Below are positions 44,264-56,100 of a stretch of 64,000 bases of DNA, piece by piece. Source of the DNA: Branchiostoma belcheri (lineage: Eukaryota; Chordata; Leptocardii; Amphioxiformes; Branchiostomatidae); contig NW_017802379.1 in NCBI RefSeq assembly GCF_001625305.1, positions 6,118,198-6,182,197 of the forward strand. Reading direction: 5' to 3'. How positions within the stretch are numbered: the first letter of the stretch is position 1; every line of letters begins with the position of its first letter. The notes beneath the pieces were generated by a model, which saw nothing but the letters and a program-made list of their open reading frames with translations, was not told the origin of the DNA and ran no database searches. The position numbers were made by a program, and so were the translations under genes.

Positions 44264-44335
44264 AGCAGACAATGCTGAAGTTGACTTTCCCTATGTGATA
44301 GCAGACAATGCTGAAGTTGACTTTCCCTATGAGAT
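44264..44335 (+). repeat. 36-bp direct repeat in the YWHAE 3' UTR region
   Basis: AGCAGACAATGCTGAAGTTG and the 16 bases after it occur twice in tandem with one difference (CTATGTGAT versus CTATGAGAT). It lies about 1.4 kb past the YWHAE stop, before the likely polyadenylation signal. It would therefore be transcribed in the long 3' UTR. Confidence 0.8.
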
Positions 44336-45178
44336 AGCCTGAACTGAAATCTAAAGGCTTTGGGGTAGTCAGAAGTTGTCACGGTCTCTGGTTGAGCCTG
44401 CCTTGGGAATGGAAAGCCAGAATGCTGTCTTGAACATCATGTCAGCTTCCATTTGTTAAGCTACTTGCAAAATTGTTCTTTGGAAAGGCAAAAGAACGGT
44501 AGACATGACTGTGATAGGCCCCTGACCAGTGTGCCGCAGAAGTGAAAACTTGAGGCATGAAATTATGGTCAACACCAAGAGAGGGGAGATTGTTCAAAGA
44601 AGTTGATTGCTTGGGAAAAGTCAGTAGCACAACAATTTTGGAAGATGACTGGTGTAAAATCACAGCCTGCTTTTTGAATTCCATGTCAGGAAGGAGGCAG
44701 TTTTATCACTCGCCTTGTACGATCAGTCAGCAGCTCCACCTAGTGGTTTTTATACTAACTGCATGTGTTGGAAGTGCAGCTGTTGTGCAGGGCAAGAAAG
44801 GTGATATTTCTGCCTTGTGAAGACTGTTCGAATCATTACGTATTGAGAATTGAAGGGATGGTCGGTGCATGAGTTGAAGAGAATCGGTAGTTCTCACCTC
44901 GCTCATGTCAGCAGCCATTGGAAGTGGGAACACCAAGGGGATCTATGGAAACAAACGATAAAACAACCCAAGAAAATTCCAAAAGCGAAAAACAAGTAGG
45001 AATCGGCCATTTGGGACGTTGAATTATAACTTAGTGTTATTACTGGATTTGGAGCCTTCAGTTGATGGTGCTAAAAAAAAAAGTGATGCGTAGTCCCCCA
45101 CACCCAACAACTGTTGCCTGTATATCTAGATTTGTATTCAAGGATTGTACCTTTGTAAACTGATGTCATGCTTTTAAC

Positions 45179-45184
45179 ATTAAA
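45179..45184 (+). terminator. Candidate YWHAE polyadenylation signal (ATTAAA)
   Basis: ATTAAA about 2.3 kb past the YWHAE stop is followed by a T/G-rich stretch. Vertebrate YWHAE genes have long 3' UTRs, which makes this plausible. I noted no canonical AATAAA before it in this interval. Confidence 0.4.
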
Positions 45185-45199
45185 TTGGTTGTTAAATGA

Positions 45200-45710
45200 T
45201 GCAACGCGTCCTTGGTCTTAATTGTGTAATAACTTCTAACTACAGATCAAACACAGAGTTGCGGGTCATGTCTTGATGGTTTATTTTGTGAAGAAAGCTG
45301 CTGAAAAATGCCAGCCAGCAAAGTACTCACTGCACCCTCTCTATGTTCAAGGATGTACTGCAGTACCAATCAATGTTGCTAGGTGGCGCTGTGAGACCAG
45401 CAGTTACATTAAACCTTGGTATCTGGTGAATACAGATATAACAGGGTCATGCATGTGATTCTAAAGCAATTTCTCACATTTCCTGAAACTATTCTTATGA
45501 ATCCTTCGTAACAAAATTTTGAAACCCATGTAATGTTACTGCTCTTTACTTGGAGCTTTGATGTACTTTGGGTTTCATACATCGGGTTTCCTGTCAACTT
45601 TTTTTCCCACCATTTTCATACCCATCTGTCCAAACCATGTTCTTTCTTTCTCTTGAAAGAGATATTCTCGAGTCAAACAGTGGACACACCACAACACTTC
45701 ACAGTTCATC
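45200..45710. other. Short intergenic region between convergent YWHAE and TRAF4
   Basis: About 500 bp separate the two inferred transcript ends. I see nothing gene-like in it. Confidence 0.5.
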
Positions 45711-45713
45711 ATA

Positions 45714-45719
45714 TTTATT
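45714..45719 (-). terminator. Candidate TRAF4 polyadenylation signal
   Basis: TTTATT on the plus strand is AATAAA on the minus strand, about 1.46 kb beyond the TRAF4 stop. The intervening AT-rich sequence (45720-47181) shows no open frame of note and is taken as 3' UTR. Confidence 0.45.
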
Positions 45720-47181
45720 TACAAACACTAAACACAAAAAAAGGTATATAAAACACATCTGTACAAGAAGATAGCAACCTTGACCACTGTACAATACGTT
45801 TATCTCCAAGTAGATGGGGGTAATATTTTCTGTCTACCCATTTTCTGTCACCCCCCAAAAAATGTTAGATTAACTTTTAATCCCTTCTTCCAAAATCTGC
45901 TTGGAGATTACATTAGATCAACAAATATTGAGTTCAACACTGTCGTGGTAGATAATCACATACAGCAACTTGTTAATAATGACAAACATTGTAACCTTTA
46001 TATCAATCTTGAGCATATGTGGCTGTTGTCTGAGGTATAATTGATAATTCTTGCTTAACGTTACATATACATTGTCCTCAAAAGCAGGCTATGGTTGGTG
46101 TTGATATATATACAACGTGTGAGCAGTTTTGCTTCTAAGCAGTTTCCTGATTGCTGTAGCACTGTTAGGCAAGAGAACATGGCAGCCTTCATCACAAAAA
46201 ATAGGGGACAAAATCGTTTGAAATTGCATTCTTGCCACATTACACAAATTTGATTCTTGTGTACCCTTTGTGTTGGAATAAAGTTTAGCATCATGATTAC
46301 TACCAACACAGATCAACTTCCATGTTACTGGACTAGTTAGAAAGCCTGCTGTAAAGGCTAGAAATGCTATTAATTAACAATGGCTTTGATGAACTTGTGG
46401 CTCAACGTTGTCAACTGACTCATTATAGCTTAACATGGCAAGTACACTGTATCAACAAAAATACTCATTGACATTTACACAAACAATTTTCTTACTTAAA
46501 ACACAAGGTCACTGCAGTAGTACCAGGATCATATGTATGTTGGTCGTTCTGGGGTACATACAGTCTGTTCCCCACATTATAGACAATGTAACAATGTAAA
46601 ATATCTTAAAATTCCTGTCAATGATCATTCTTAAATAACTGTCTTGCAATATTTGACATCTATTTTCCACTTGAGTATAAGTCACATACTCTTTGTAACA
46701 ATGTCATCACACAGTTTGCTATAATCCTATAATTAACATGTAGTACATTATATCATACCACCACACAACACAATATGACAATAATACATTGCTATGTGAT
46801 GAATTATATAATCTGTTAGGAACCAACTCACACATAAAATTTCAGTGGTTTTAAATAGCTTGTGACATAAAATCAAATTGGAAATCTGAATACATGTTAA
46901 AACATAGCTCTTTTTTTATCTAGGTATTAACTCATAACTAAAACATAGGTTCTCTTACACTAAGTTAAAACATTCTAAATATTGTCATGTACACATACTT
47001 CCTCTAGATCTGTGCAGGAAACCTGTATGCATGGAATTGAGAAATCATAGATTATGTTAATACAATATGTTAATACAATATGTTAATACATCAATTTCTT
47101 GAGTTTACAGACTTTACAATGATTTTGGATTTTCAAATATTAGGCAACAGATCTCTAACCCGACTTAAATCTTTTAGATCT

Positions 47182-50100
47182 CTATGGCTCAACGATTCGG
47201 GACGGATCCACGATACACTTAATGAAGAGACAGTCATCCACGATGTACCCTCGTGTCTTGAGGGTCTGGTGTGAGACAAACTGCGGGTAGCCAAAGCCGA
47301 GCGACTTCTTGTCGTGGTGGCTGGGCTTCTGGAAGTGTTTCCAGGTGGGGTCTGGGATGAAGGACTCTGTCAGGTGTTCCCGCTTGTTGGTTGGGTCTCC
47401 CTGGTCCATCACCATGAACGTCATCGCGTGGGTGAACGGCCACTGCAGGAGCGAATCGTACTCTCCCGGCAGCAGGCGTACGTAGAGAGACAAATGCGAC
47501 CCTTCACCAGAACCGTTACCGTTGAGGAACACGGACAGAGACAGCTTGTACCCGTGCTTCCCTGTAAAGAAGGGAGGGCTGACAAGTTCACAGTTGTTGC
47601 TGGCTTTGGCTTCCTTGAATTTGGCATCAACGTCGGCGATCTTCCACAGCAGCGTCCCGTCCTGGTTGGTGGTCACGGTCTGGAGCTGGTTCCTGAGTTG
47701 CGAGATGTCGTTCTTCTGTCGGCTGACCAGTTGGCACATGAGTTTGAGGTGAGACCCGCTCTCCTGTTGTAGATGTCTGTCCAGGGAATTCCGGGGACAC
47801 TGTGGAAGTCACAAAATTAGAGATTTTATTTCATAGCCAGTTCACATCATGAGATTGAATTTTTTCTTTTGAAGACAAGCACAGTGAATCAACCAAAAAT
47901 ATTGGTTGAAATTATATTTTCTTTCAGTGTAAAGGTTACATATACTGTTTTTCCTGATTTTTTAACAGTACATACTTTAATGTAATTTTCACTGCCACTT
48001 CTGTAAACTTGTCTTTAAAGCTAACGAATCGTTCATCTTCCTCCCCCACTCTCCTCACTATCATGAACATATCCCGTAGTTCTCTGAACGCCTCCATTTT
48101 TCTCAGGCTGAAATTTTGCTACCGTGAACATAAAATGAATTATTGCATGATAATGCAAAAACCATAAAAAATAGCAGAAGCAAAAACATTGTCTTCTGAC
48201 CTTGTGTTTACAGCCAGACTCGTAGAACGGGCAGACGACCATGGTGGAAGGGCAGTTGTCATGGAGATGTTGTTCTACCTCCTCCCGTGGGATCTTGGTC
48301 GGGTCACAGCGGTTAGGACAGCTGACAGGGAACCTGGGACAGTTGTACGAGTGGTCCTGAAGGGGAGGGAGAGAAAAATGTATCTTAAAATTAGCATAGT
48401 AACACTAACAAAGGTCCAACGGCTATAGAATCGTATACTATTTTAAACTGAGTAGTCCATGAACAGTGACAGATGCTTCAGTTCACATCTGCACCACAAA
48501 ATCAGGAGTGATACTGCTTTGTGTGGAAGGTGTGAAGTGTGGAGGATTCCCTTACAATAGATGGTCCTGAGGATAATGTCAGGTACATCTATCACCCAGT
48601 GTAGAGAGATAACGAAGTAGTCATGTCCTGTATCTAATTGGAATGACAAAAGGCAAAATGCACTGCATGTACATGTACTACCCTCAACACCTTATCAGTT
48701 CTAGACACAGATACACGTATCTATATTTCTATCAATCCATAACAATACATGTCAAGGCAGAAAGGAGAGCATCTTTTGTTAACATTTGCCCTGCTGCCAA
48801 ACCAATAGAGCATTGATTGGTAGCCAAATAGCTAAAGCTTAATTGACATCATCTTTTACTGTACACTCAGCGTAAAGTTGAAATACATGTACAAATGTCT
48901 GAAGTCAATTAGATTATCCAAGTCCCCAGTGTGTTTGCAAGCTTTCAAGGTTATTACAAGACCTACCGGCAGAGTGTCGTAGAGGAACTGCTTGCTGCAG
49001 TGCGGACAGGGAACGGTTCTCTTGGCACACTCGTTGACAGTGTGGTTACTGAGGAAGCGGCGCAGCATGCGGGCTCCACACTTGTTCTCACAGTACACAG
49101 ACTCCTGGGGGCAGTTTCCCTCGTGATGCTGAAAGGAGAAAGGAAAATGTACCTCAATCTAATAAGCTTACTAAAATACTAGTCTTCCCCTTGTTTACAG
49201 TTAAAACTATTCTTCCAACACAAGGGATCGTTCTAACCTAGAGCTTTCGACCAGTCACTCTGGTCTTCTTCAATAGACCTTTGACCCAGTGTTGACATCA
49301 CACTACAGTGTTGACTTCACACTACAGAGACAAGCCATGTGACAAGACTCATAGGGTCAGGTTACTGAGGAAGACCACAGTCACTGGTCAAAAAGCTCTA
49401 GGTGAGAGCAATCCCTTCTTTTGGACCTAAAGTTTACTACCAACACAGAGGAACTTTCATGCTGGTCTTCCCCTTGTTGTAGCAAGAGAGGACAAGGAAT
49501 GAAGAATGCAGTACTGTAAAGATCTGCCAGGTGGCATCAGTAAGCAGAACTGTTCCAGCTAACAGTTACGTACCTCCATTCTCTCCCAGGACATGCGCAT
49601 GCCACAGAACTCGCACTTGCACTGTCGGCGAGAGCACTCGTGCTCGAGGTGGTCGTCCAGACGGAGGCGGGTCAGCAGGGCGGAACAGTCGTTAGGACAC
49701 TGGACAGGCGTGTACTTACACGTTCTCAGGTGGTCCTGTAACAGATAAGGTCATGAGAACACTGTGAGCTGTGGTACTCTTTGTGTTTAAACATACAGGG
49801 AAGTATAGCAGACTTTGACTAGCTTGGGTGCCATCCGATTTGCAGCAATTGTCAATTTTTGGAGGGGTTGCCATTACAAATCTGATGGCTTTTTTGGGGT
49901 TGCCGTTACAAATCTGATGGCTTTATCGGGGTTGCCATTACAAATCAGATGGCACTCAGGCTACACTTTGACAGGATTTGTGTTTACATGAAAGCTACAC
50001 TCTACCTTTAAAAGTCAAACATGTTTTTGTTTTTGTTTTACAATAATCTGACTGTGTTTCTATCAGTAGAACCACAGGTTTGACATTCTACAGAGGGCTT

Positions 50101-53100
50101 AAATCATGGTGCTTAACCTTACAGTAGCACAAAAAGATACACCTGGCAATGACCGTGAGACCAAACAGCTGGGACTCTTTAAACCTTTTAACCTCCTCTC
50201 AACAGAACAAGGCACCGGCAATCTCCCTCTAATCCTGTGTTTGGGAGAAAGCCGACCCCCTGTGGTCAGCTCTAAGAGCTCTCTTCTGTTCAGGACACGA
50301 CATTGATCTAACATTGACCTCTAGTGCGACCTCCAAGCCTGCCATTAGTCTAAAGGCCATCTAAGGTCTCCCACCCCACCATTAGAAAAATCTACTTCCC
50401 TGACCCTTTTCCAAGGCCATGGCTCAACACAAGTCATACTGGCAGGGTGCTAATGCTCGCAACTTCCACCAGATAGATTGCATTAGAGGTAAGGGATACA
50501 CAAAGGGTCCAATTTGGCAATTGAGAATGGAAATCTGGCGCAAATTAATTCCCGAGTGAAACATATGTATACCAAGGTCACAAGATTGGGACTTTAATAA
50601 TGTTACTTGGTACTTAATTGCACAAAAGACGGCTAGCTTGGCAATATAAATCCCCTTGTTGTACTGTTATTTCATTTCATGTTGACCTTTCATGATAAAG
50701 GGCACATTATTTCATACTTTGTTCCTCCCTTTAGGAATTAATTTGTTTTATGTAGTCACCACAGGTAAAGATCAAATTGAATCAACATTTTATAGACTGT
50801 TGATTTCAGTTCAAATATACATGTATATGTCAAGATATATCAACAAGAAATTAAAAATTAGAATCATTGGTCTGTGAATTTTCTAACTCGAAAATCAAGG
50901 AAAAAAGGCCTTGTTTAAAATAAATCTACATAGGGAACATCTATATCCAACATTATGCCCAGAACCGGAAAATCTATATTGAAACCTGTATTGTACAGCC
51001 TACAACTCCATGTAGACCCCATGAGAGAAATTTAATGGACACGGGTCATTATATTTTTTATAACCACCAATAACCCACCATCGTGCCAATTATAACAACT
51101 CCGGAAGACCCATATTTTCACCTAACTCGATATAAAACTGCAATTTACAATTCAATAAGCATTAGCACAAGTCCGACCAGGTCACTGGTGTCAATCCACA
51201 CTTCTTAATATCCATACATGTAATAAATCCCCCTGCTGAAAATCAATTATATTGATCTAACCCTTCTTTTGAAGTGACAACATATTCCCAGATGGAAAGG
51301 GGATAGCAGTGCTCTGTTGTTCAATGATTCATCTGTGAAAGAATTGTAATGGCTTCAAGGTTGCAAGGACAGATTTAGGGCAAACCCTTGGCCAGACAGA
51401 CATGAAAAGAAGTTTTCAACACACAATAATGTGCAATTTGTCATGTAAATAACTAATGGGGAGAAATTCTCAAAATTTTGATACCTTTCTGATGATACAT
51501 TTCTGATGCATACAAACATTCACTTATCATTGTGACACATCAGTATCACAATGATAAGCTCTCTTGTTTTGATTTTTTGAGGTGTTATGCTGTGGTGTGA
51601 CTAACAGTTACAAACTTACAATGTACTAAAGCATTACATAGGGTCCTTGTCTCATGTACACGGCATATTAGGGCCCGGTTGTGATCAGATGTGGACGGTT
51701 GTGGTGTTTAGGCACACCCAATAACGGGTGTGCTGTCACTGCACATACCTTATGAAAAAAAATACCATAAAGATTGGACTACTTTTCGCCTCAGCCACCA
51801 CACATGAAACGGAGCATTTATCTGGCTTTTACAACTGTCACATGTGCAGTGACATGAACTATCCAGTGACAAATGCTGCCAACACGGTCTAGCGACATAC
51901 AATATTGTGTGGTAGATTGTCCATAGCACAACCTTTGCAGAGGTAATCATGCGTTCCAAGTCTTCTTTACGCGCAGGATTCGCGGGAAATGAAGAATCAT
52001 TATCGCTCTTCCTCACACAGGAAATATTTCGCTGGAACGTGTTTCTTTAATGGCATACCATGTCACTGCATGCACTACAGGTATGTGTGCTGAATAATTT
52101 ATTGAGAAAAAGGGATACTGTACGGATTCCTACAAAATTCCCTGCATATTGGGTAATCTTCTTAACATAGACTGACCATTATGTGTTCAACATGTTTTGA
52201 AGGCAGTTGAAATACAGAGAAAGGTAAAATATGCCAGTAGCGTTACATCTTGTACAAAGCTGACGTAGTCCATCCATATGCTTGTACGCAGTGTGTCTAG
52301 ATGTACATTTTAAGTATGCATACTGGATTTCTCTTGTGACAGTTCGAGGTACATGTAATACCAGCAAGGTTATCAGTTGTTCCAGTGGTTTAGCACTAGT
52401 AGTACTTGGAGCAGGGGAAATTATTAAATCCATCACGTTTGAAAGGGTCAAACTAAAAGACAGCATTTTTACCATGCCAGTGGAAAAGATGGAAACTAAA
52501 GGGCTGTGTAGGCAAGTGACCCTATCTTACATGTTTCTTTAGTCATCTCCAAAGTATTCACACTGGGACTTTTTTTCCTCTTCAAATAGCACACGCAAGG
52601 AATTTCAGATATAGCAAAGGAGACACCTTACGTGTCTTATTCATTCGAATGACGTCTATGTGACGTGCATCAACAGAAATGGAATGCGTGCCTCTTCAAC
52701 ATTGCATGCCATTGGCTAGACCAGGTATAGCTGCGTTAGCCCCAACATGTCACCGGCATTCCATGTTCCATTTGTCTCTGAGGAGCCCATCCACAACAAG
52801 ATTAACGACACCATTATGTACTACCTGACATCCCACCCTACGCTGTACACACCTGCCATAGCTGATAAGTCTTGTCTGAATTATGTACGAATCCCCTCGG
52901 ATTATAACAATAATGGTGACAGGTGTATACATGGTAAACTCTTAAACCTGGATGAGTTGTTTGTCGTGTGGGAAGGATTCTTGGAATTTTCGAGAGCTCA
53001 GAAACATGCAAATCATCGTGAAAATGTTGATAGGCTGGAGGATGCCTTTGTCCCGTGTGTTTAGTTCTTTTACATATTTTGCATTCTTGGAAAATAGCAG

Positions 53101-56100
53101 AGATGCTAAAATGGAAATGCAACTCCATAAATCAGTTTTGGTTAAATTTTCTGTCAGTATTTTCATACCAAGACCCTCAAAGCAGTCATGCTCAACTGAG
53201 GTGAAGCACGATGCTTTTTCAAGTAGCTTATACTAGTGCAATGCAGCTTTGATATAGCTCGTGCATAGCCAACCACTCCAGGTCACCCCTACTCTTCTCG
53301 ATAAGCGCCAAGAAGCAACAAAAAATTTTTTTTTGTGTGTTTACTTACAACTGGTCCACAAATGCCTTTACTTCTTTTATTGGACGGCAAGTGGTTGTGT
53401 GAGAGACATCTTTATTCAGTTTCTCTCAGGAGAGATATTTGCTGTTTCATGGCTGACTGAATGAAACCCATAAAAACATCTACTGAGATCTTCCTGTCAG
53501 TCTGTCTGCCAGAAGACTGAATATAAATGTGAAACAATTAGGTCAAACCTGCAATTGCTGTGGGCAACCCAAAATGTATTGTTCTTGTCACAAGAATTGA
53601 GGTTTCTGGGCCACATACAATTCCGAAGTCAGCCTTCTCAAAAAAATTTAGAGTAGGTGGCTGATAAGAAAAAGTAGCAGGCGAGCCACGAAGTGGCTCG
53701 AAGCGAGCCGCGCAGCGGCTCGCAGGGGGGAGGGTACGGGAGGGGGGTGGCCCCCCCTCCGGTTGGGGGGGTCCGGGGGGCCTCCCCCGGGAGGAAATCG
53801 TAAAAATTGACCCCTAAANNNNNNNNNNNNNNNNNNNNCGTAAAAATTAGACCCCTAAACATCGTTTTTGGTACATTCTGAGCAGCTTTTATGGCAATCT
53901 TGTGGCTCCAAAATTTACTGTTCGTGCACAAATAATTCCGGAAAAAGGCTGTATTAAAATTGTTTGCCACTCCGATCGTATTACGCGCGGTCCTTGCGCC
54001 CGGCCACAAAATGCAGAAAAATAAAGAAAGCATATTTAAATGTCAATTTGATCGAAAACATAATCATTGGCATGTGAAAAAATGTCACAGTTTCGCTTTT
54101 TGGAAGTTTTGTTTCTGTTTTGACGGTTTAATTCTAGCGGGGTGCGATCCATAAATGCCCTATGGAAATTCACCCCGCGTCCCGGTACACTGACTTCCGG
54201 GTTCCTTGAACAAGAAAATTACGAGAAAATGGCCAAAAATCGGCGTAGAGAAATATACATCTTCCCGAAAATTCTTTTAATTATGTATTTCTTTAATAGG
54301 ATGTTGCTTAGTAGTCGTAGAAAAAACGTAGAAAGCAGCGTAAATGTGTCTCTTCTTCACCGGCGAGAGCCTGCCGGCGAAGAAAAATCTTCCCGCGCTG
54401 CCGGCTGCTCGCCACATCGCTTATCCAATCAGAACGCAGGTCATGTGAGGTGAACCAATCAGAGCGTCGATCGCACGCTGCTACTTAATATTCATGACAA
54501 GATGGCGCCTGAAAGCTCCTGTTTTTGTACAGGGGAGACTGTGGTCAATGGGTGCTGCATTGAAACATATGGAAAAACAGGCATAAAAATGGGCATCATA
54601 TCTCACCTTTACGAAGTTTTAGTGACACAAACTCACCTTCATATGTTAGCCCATTTATTAAAATGGACCTACAAGAAGTTTCGGGAAAAAGTGGACGGCG
54701 AGAATCGAACTACAGCTGTTCTACCAAACACAGGCGCACTTTGACCCCATATTCCAGGTTGATTCCAAAGTGGTGAGCAGGAGGGGTGTGTGCCAACAGA
54801 AAAGCCAATAACAAGGCAACTTTATGGAAAACCTCCATTTTTTTTGCAAAAACATTCACTCAAAACCCTACTTTGTACAATCCACCACAAAAATGCCAAG
54901 GATTCAACAAAATTTCCACCAAAAAAACGGTTTTAAAGTTATTTAGCTCATTTTAATTTTGAGGTCTCTCACCCAGCAACTTGTGCGCATGCCCTTCAAC
55001 CCGCGTCACCCCTTCTATAGGGGAGACTGTGGTCAATGGGTGCTGCATTGAAACATATGGAAAAACAGGCATAAAAATGGGCATCATATCTCACCTTTAC
55101 GAAGTTTTAGTGACACAAACTCACCTTCATATGTTAGCCCATTTATTAAAATGGACCTACAAGAAGTTTCGGGAAAAAGTGGACGGCGAGAATCGAACTA
55201 CAGCTGTTCTACCAAACACAGGCGCACTTTGACCCCATATTCCAGGTTGATTCCAAAGTGGTGAGCAGGAGGGGTGTGTGCCAACAGAAAAGCCAATAAC
55301 AAGGCAACTTTATGGAAAACCTCCATTTTTTTGCAAAAACATTCACTCAAAACCCTACTTTGTACAATCCACCACAAAAATGCCAAGGATTCAACAAAAT
55401 TTCCACCAAAAAACGGTTTTAAAGTTATTTAGCTCATTTTAATTTTGAGGTCTCTCACCCAGCAACTTGTGCGCATGCCCTTCAACCCGCGTCACCCCTA
55501 CAGCGATGCGGAGTGTGCGGGGTTTTGACGCTGATTTTTGGCTAGCCGTGATTAAGCTACAAATGCCACACTAGTGGAGACAACAGATGAGTGATTATTT
55601 TACGATCGACAAGAACTTTTGATGAATGAAACAGCTGTGAAATCTCGCTGATGGCGATTTGTTTTTGAAAATTTGTCTCTGTGTATGAAAGATATGAACA
55701 CGCTTCTATACATGTCTTGATATTTTTTGACGTGATTTGTACTAGTTATTTGTAGCAGGAATGTTACTAGTGCCGGGAGAAGTTGGGAAGGTAGCGGCTT
55801 GATAAATTTTCGTGAGCAACGAGTTTACGAAGCAAGTTCCGCCTAGCTCGAGCGATACAGCTCCGCGGATACAACTCGAGCCCCGAACAAGACCCTCCCC
55901 CCGTAAAGTTTCGGCCGCTCTGGCCGGCCGCGGGCCGCTCGTAGAAGCAAACGCTGACTCGTGCACTAGAAATCTGCACAGGAGGCTAAGAAAGAAGCAG
56001 TTTTCCGATCCAGAAAGCTAGCAGAAATTTGTCTGAAGTTCGTCAGAAGAAATGAGCCGGTGAAGTTTGTGAGAAAATGTAACGGAGCTTACTTGTTTTT

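Noticed and set aside
47314-47772. 152-codon plus-strand frame
   Set aside because: It is a shadow of the TRAF4 MATH-domain exon on the minus strand.
52747-53064. 105-codon frame in the large TRAF4 intron
   Set aside because: I recognise no domain in it. Composition is not clearly coding and there is no promoter or polyadenylation signal nearby.
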